Below, piece after piece: positions 4,432 to 5,662 of a stretch of 5,662 nucleotides of DNA. A program made the translations under genes and the position numbers. This DNA is from Candidatus Rifleibacteriota bacterium (GTDB taxonomy: Bacteria; Riflebacteria; Ozemobacteria; Ozemobacterales; Ozemobacteraceae), in NCBI GenBank assembly GCA_017526725.1, contig JAFXRA010000307.1, forward strand, positions 1 through 5,662. The letters are read 5' to 3'. The notes under the pieces were generated by a model. That model ran no database searches. It was not told the DNA's origin and saw nothing but the letters and a program-made list of their open reading frames with translations. The stretch's first letter is position 1, and every line of letters begins with the position of its first letter.

Positions 4432-5512
4432 GCAGAATATTTTAATAGCTTACAATAAAAGCATTGCTAGTATGCAGGGCATTGAACTAGCAATGCTTTT
4501 TTGTCATGCTGGTTTTAGTGTAAAATCCATATTATTAGACGGTGCTGAGGAACAGATTTCCAGCGAACTTTTGAAAGAAATAACTGGTCATGCACCCTGG
4601 TCGAATTTGCATAAGCCGAACTGGGTAAAAGCAGAGATAAAATACTCTGTCGGGGTAATTTTTGATGGAAAAATCCCCCTTAATCCCCCTTTAACAAAGG
4701 GGGTAGAAGAAAATACCACAGAAAAAGATGATAACACTTATGAGATTGCCACGGCTGCGATTAATAAAAGAAAAAAGGCCCCTTCAGTCGAGCTATCGCT
4801 CGGCAGCTCCCCCAACAGCTTACGCTTTGGGGGCGCATCGAAATGTGGAAATGACTGCATATTTGAGGAGTATATAAAAGAGCATTGTGGGTTTATAAAG
4901 ATTTTACTCAATAAAGAAGCTGCTTTAAACCTTGATTCTGACAATATCAAAAAGCAGATAATACTTTTACCCGATAATCTGTTGAATCTGAGAAGGTTAT
5001 TTGAAAAAATTCTTTCAGAAACAGTTGCACTAACAGCAGCCAAAGCATTAGACGGTAGAATCACTTATAGTTTTGAAGGTGATTTTTCTAAGATAGATTA
5101 TGTGAAGGATTTGGAGAAAGCTTTTGCAGAAGCAGGGATGGAAGCCACCACATTACATTCACAATGCAACCCCATCAGTCACCGATTGCTGCGCAATCAA
5201 CCCCTTCAGTCGGCTTTGCCGACAGCTTTCCCACTAAGTGGGGCAGCATCTTTGGCTGACAGCTCCACCGCAAGCAGAGGAGCATCTAGAATAATTTTTT
5301 CTAATGGTCAGAAAGAAATTGAGATTGTCTTAGAAGCTGATGAAGCTGAAATACAGCCAACAAAGAACAGAATTTATGTTTCCAAGCACAAAAACGGGCT
5401 ATTATTGATAGATAGTATTGAAACCCGCCTTTTGCCTGATTTTTCATGCCAAAGCTGTTATTCAAGATTAGTAAACTATATAAAAGTTGAGCTCACAAGA
5501 TTAGATTATTAA
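4394..5512 (+). CDS. CoaBC-like (flavoprotein-fold) protein, divergent, carrying in-frame repeat insertions
   Basis: The 372-residue frame starts with a lysine-rich stretch. Then comes NILIAYNKSIASMQGIELAM and LFCHAGFSVKSILL, the first Rossmann-like unit of flavoproteins such as CoaC/Dfp. QISSELLKEITGHAPW matches the region following it in CoaBC. The position after rpoZ is where coaBC normally lies. However, I see neither the CoaC substrate-recognition and catalytic motifs (PAMN-type) nor the CoaB AGGTREPID motif, so pantothenate-pathway activity is doubtful. Residues about 93-104, 129-149 and 259-298 are encoded by palindromic repeat DNA (separate entries) and would otherwise be absent, leaving roughly 300 native residues. 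A CxxC (SCQSC) lies near the C-terminus. The start is uncertain: GTG 4394 or TTG 4406, both inside rpoZ, neither with a good ribosome-binding site. It may be a divergent enzyme, a neutral relic, or a lineage-specific protein. Confidence 0.6.
   Translation: MLSKLKSKKKKNKQNILIAYNKSIASMQGIELAMLFCHAGFSVKSILLDGAEEQISSELLKEITGHAPWSNLHKPNWVKAEIKYSVGVIFDGKIPLNPPLTKGVEENTTEKDDNTYEIATAAINKRKKAPSVELSLGSSPNSLRFGGASKCGNDCIFEEYIKEHCGFIKILLNKEAALNLDSDNIKKQIILLPDNLLNLRRLFEKILSETVALTAAKALDGRITYSFEGDFSKIDYVKDLEKAFAEAGMEATTLHSQCNPISHRLLRNQPLQSALPTAFPLSGAASLADSSTASRGASRIIFSNGQKEIEIVLEADEAEIQPTKNRIYVSKHKNGLLLIDSIETRLLPDFSCQSCYSRLVNYIKVELTRLDY
4671..4704. repeat. Palindromic repeat element A inside the CoaBC-like gene
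   Basis: Two CCCCCTT runs (4675-4681, 4685-4691) are followed by an 8-bp perfect hairpin: CCCCCTTT (4685-4692), loop AAC, AAAGGGGG (4696-4703). It encodes KIPLNPPLTKGV in frame. The C5/G5 runs stand out from the AT-rich gene. From memory, this CCCCCTTAATCCCCC-type repeat is scattered in many bacterial genomes, often between genes; a genome search is needed to confirm copies here. Confidence 0.75.
4779..4839. repeat. Palindromic repeat element B inside the CoaBC-like gene
   Basis: Layout: CCCCTTCAGT, hairpin CGAGC-TATC-GCTCG (4789-4802), GCAGCT, hairpin CCCCCAA (4809-4815) with TTGGGGG (4827-4833), then CGCATC. The double-hairpin layout and the conserved CCCCTTCAGTCG, CAGCT and GCATC blocks are shared with element C. 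It encodes residues about 129-149 (APSVELSLGSSPNSLRFGGA) without a stop. Confidence 0.8.
5170..5288. repeat. Composite palindromic repeat C, apparently one element nested in another
   Basis: The outer left half is CCCCATCAGTCACC plus the hairpin GATTGC-TGC-GCAATC (5184-5198). The outer right half is GGCTGACAGCTCC (from 5254) ending GGAGCATCT, with a GCTCC/GGAGC stem. Between them sits a complete element of the B type (5201-5251). Outer and inner blocks align with element B: CCCCWTCAGTC at the left, GACAGCT and GCATCT at the right. The composite encodes about residues 259-298 and keeps the frame open. Confidence 0.7.
5201..5251. repeat. Inner full-length palindromic element within composite C
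   Basis: CCCCTTCA is followed by a perfect hairpin GTCGGC-TTT-GCCGAC (5209-5223), AGCTTT, a palindrome CCCACTAAGTGGG (5230-5242), and GCAGCATCT. This is the same order of parts as element B, with different stem sequences. The stems differ while pairing is kept, the signature of compensatory change in a structured repeat. Confidence 0.8.
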
Positions 5513-5517
5513 AATTT

Positions 5518-5544
5518 AATTAGATTAGTCTAATTTTTTTTCTT
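5518..5544 (+). terminator. Rho-independent terminator after the yicC operon
   Basis: A 7-bp stem AATTAGA/TCTAATT (5518-5524, 5529-5535) with loop TTAG is followed by an unbroken T-run to 5541. It starts six bases after the CoaBC-like stop. The stem is AT-rich and weak, but the U-tract and position are right. Confidence 0.65.
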
Positions 5545-5571
5545 GCTATTTTTTTAAAATAACAGTATACT
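5543..5571 (+). promoter_or_regulatory. Promoter of the exported-protein gene at the right edge
   Basis: TTGCTA (5543-5548) and TATACT (5566-5571) are 17 bases apart. The predicted start near 5578 gives a leader of about 33 bases with AAAGGA (5598-5603) before the ATG at 5611. It follows directly on the terminator, so the next gene is a separate transcription unit. Confidence 0.65.
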
Positions 5572-5610
5572 ATCTAAAAGCAATGAAGATAATTTTGAAA
5601 GGATTAACTA

Positions 5611-5662
5611 ATGAATAAAACCTTACCGGCCCTTCTCGCTTCTACTGCCATTATGTTTACAA
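5611..5662 (+). CDS. Start of a probable exported protein (signal peptide only)
   Basis: Seventeen codons are visible before the window ends: MNKTLPALLASTAIMFT. The lysine at position 3 and the following hydrophobic run look like a Sec signal peptide. AAAGGA lies seven bases upstream of the ATG, and a promoter and terminator separate it from the preceding operon. Nothing can be said about the mature protein. Confidence 0.65.
   Translation, partial: MNKTLPALLASTAIMFT

Noticed and set aside
4738..5064. Minus-strand ORF of about 108 residues opposite the CoaBC-like gene
   Set aside because: It includes the repeat B palindrome and mirrors the plus-strand frame; no ribosome-binding site or family features.
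4671..5288. CRISPR array or intrinsic terminators within the CoaBC-like gene
   Set aside because: The repeats are unevenly spaced and have different stem sequences, with no U-tracts; they are dispersed palindromic elements rather than CRISPR or terminators.

Overview
This is a low-GC bacterial window with a mostly housekeeping gene set. The right half holds yicC, remA (DUF370), rpoZ and a CoaBC-like flavoprotein-fold gene. That order resembles the yicC-remA-gmk-rpoZ-coaBC cluster of Firmicutes and several other phyla, but gmk is missing. The gene set, the AT-rich composition and abundant short palindromic repeats suggest an uncultured gut-type bacterium, for example a non-photosynthetic cyanobacterial relative (Vampirovibrionia/Gastranaerophilales) or a Firmicutes-like lineage. 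This placement is an inference and is weakly held.

Layout. 1-834 (+) is the C-terminal part of an AAA ATPase with a DUF4143 domain. 892-2745 is on the minus strand, in transcription order: tcdA (tRNA ct6A dehydratase), then a DraG-type ADP-ribosylglycohydrolase, then a 51-residue small ORF whose ribosome-binding site overlaps the hydrolase stop codon. The 161-base gap between tcdA and the hydrolase holds two perfect 17-base palindromes around a candidate promoter. One of them resembles a Fur/PerR/Zur-type box. 2746-3007 is a divergent intergenic region built largely of tandem repeats: a 7-mer array, two 9-mer arrays, and a GTGGGA-module block between the 9-mer arrays. 3008-5512 (+) is a tight operon of yicC, remA, rpoZ and the CoaBC-like gene, with coupled or overlapping junctions. 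A U-tract terminator, a good promoter and the first 17 codons of a probable exported protein complete the window.

The most unusual features are these. (i) At least three GC-rich palindromic repeat elements lie inside the CoaBC-like reading frame without breaking it. One of the three looks like an element inserted into another element. (ii) A hairpin with the same arms occurs in the yicC/tcdA intergenic repeats. (iii) Both divergent genes, tcdA and yicC, have a -10 box only 6-8 bases from the start codon and no Shine-Dalgarno, which predicts leaderless mRNAs, while the other genes mostly have clear Shine-Dalgarno sites. I found no RNA gene, CRISPR array, transposase or obvious undescribed multigene system.
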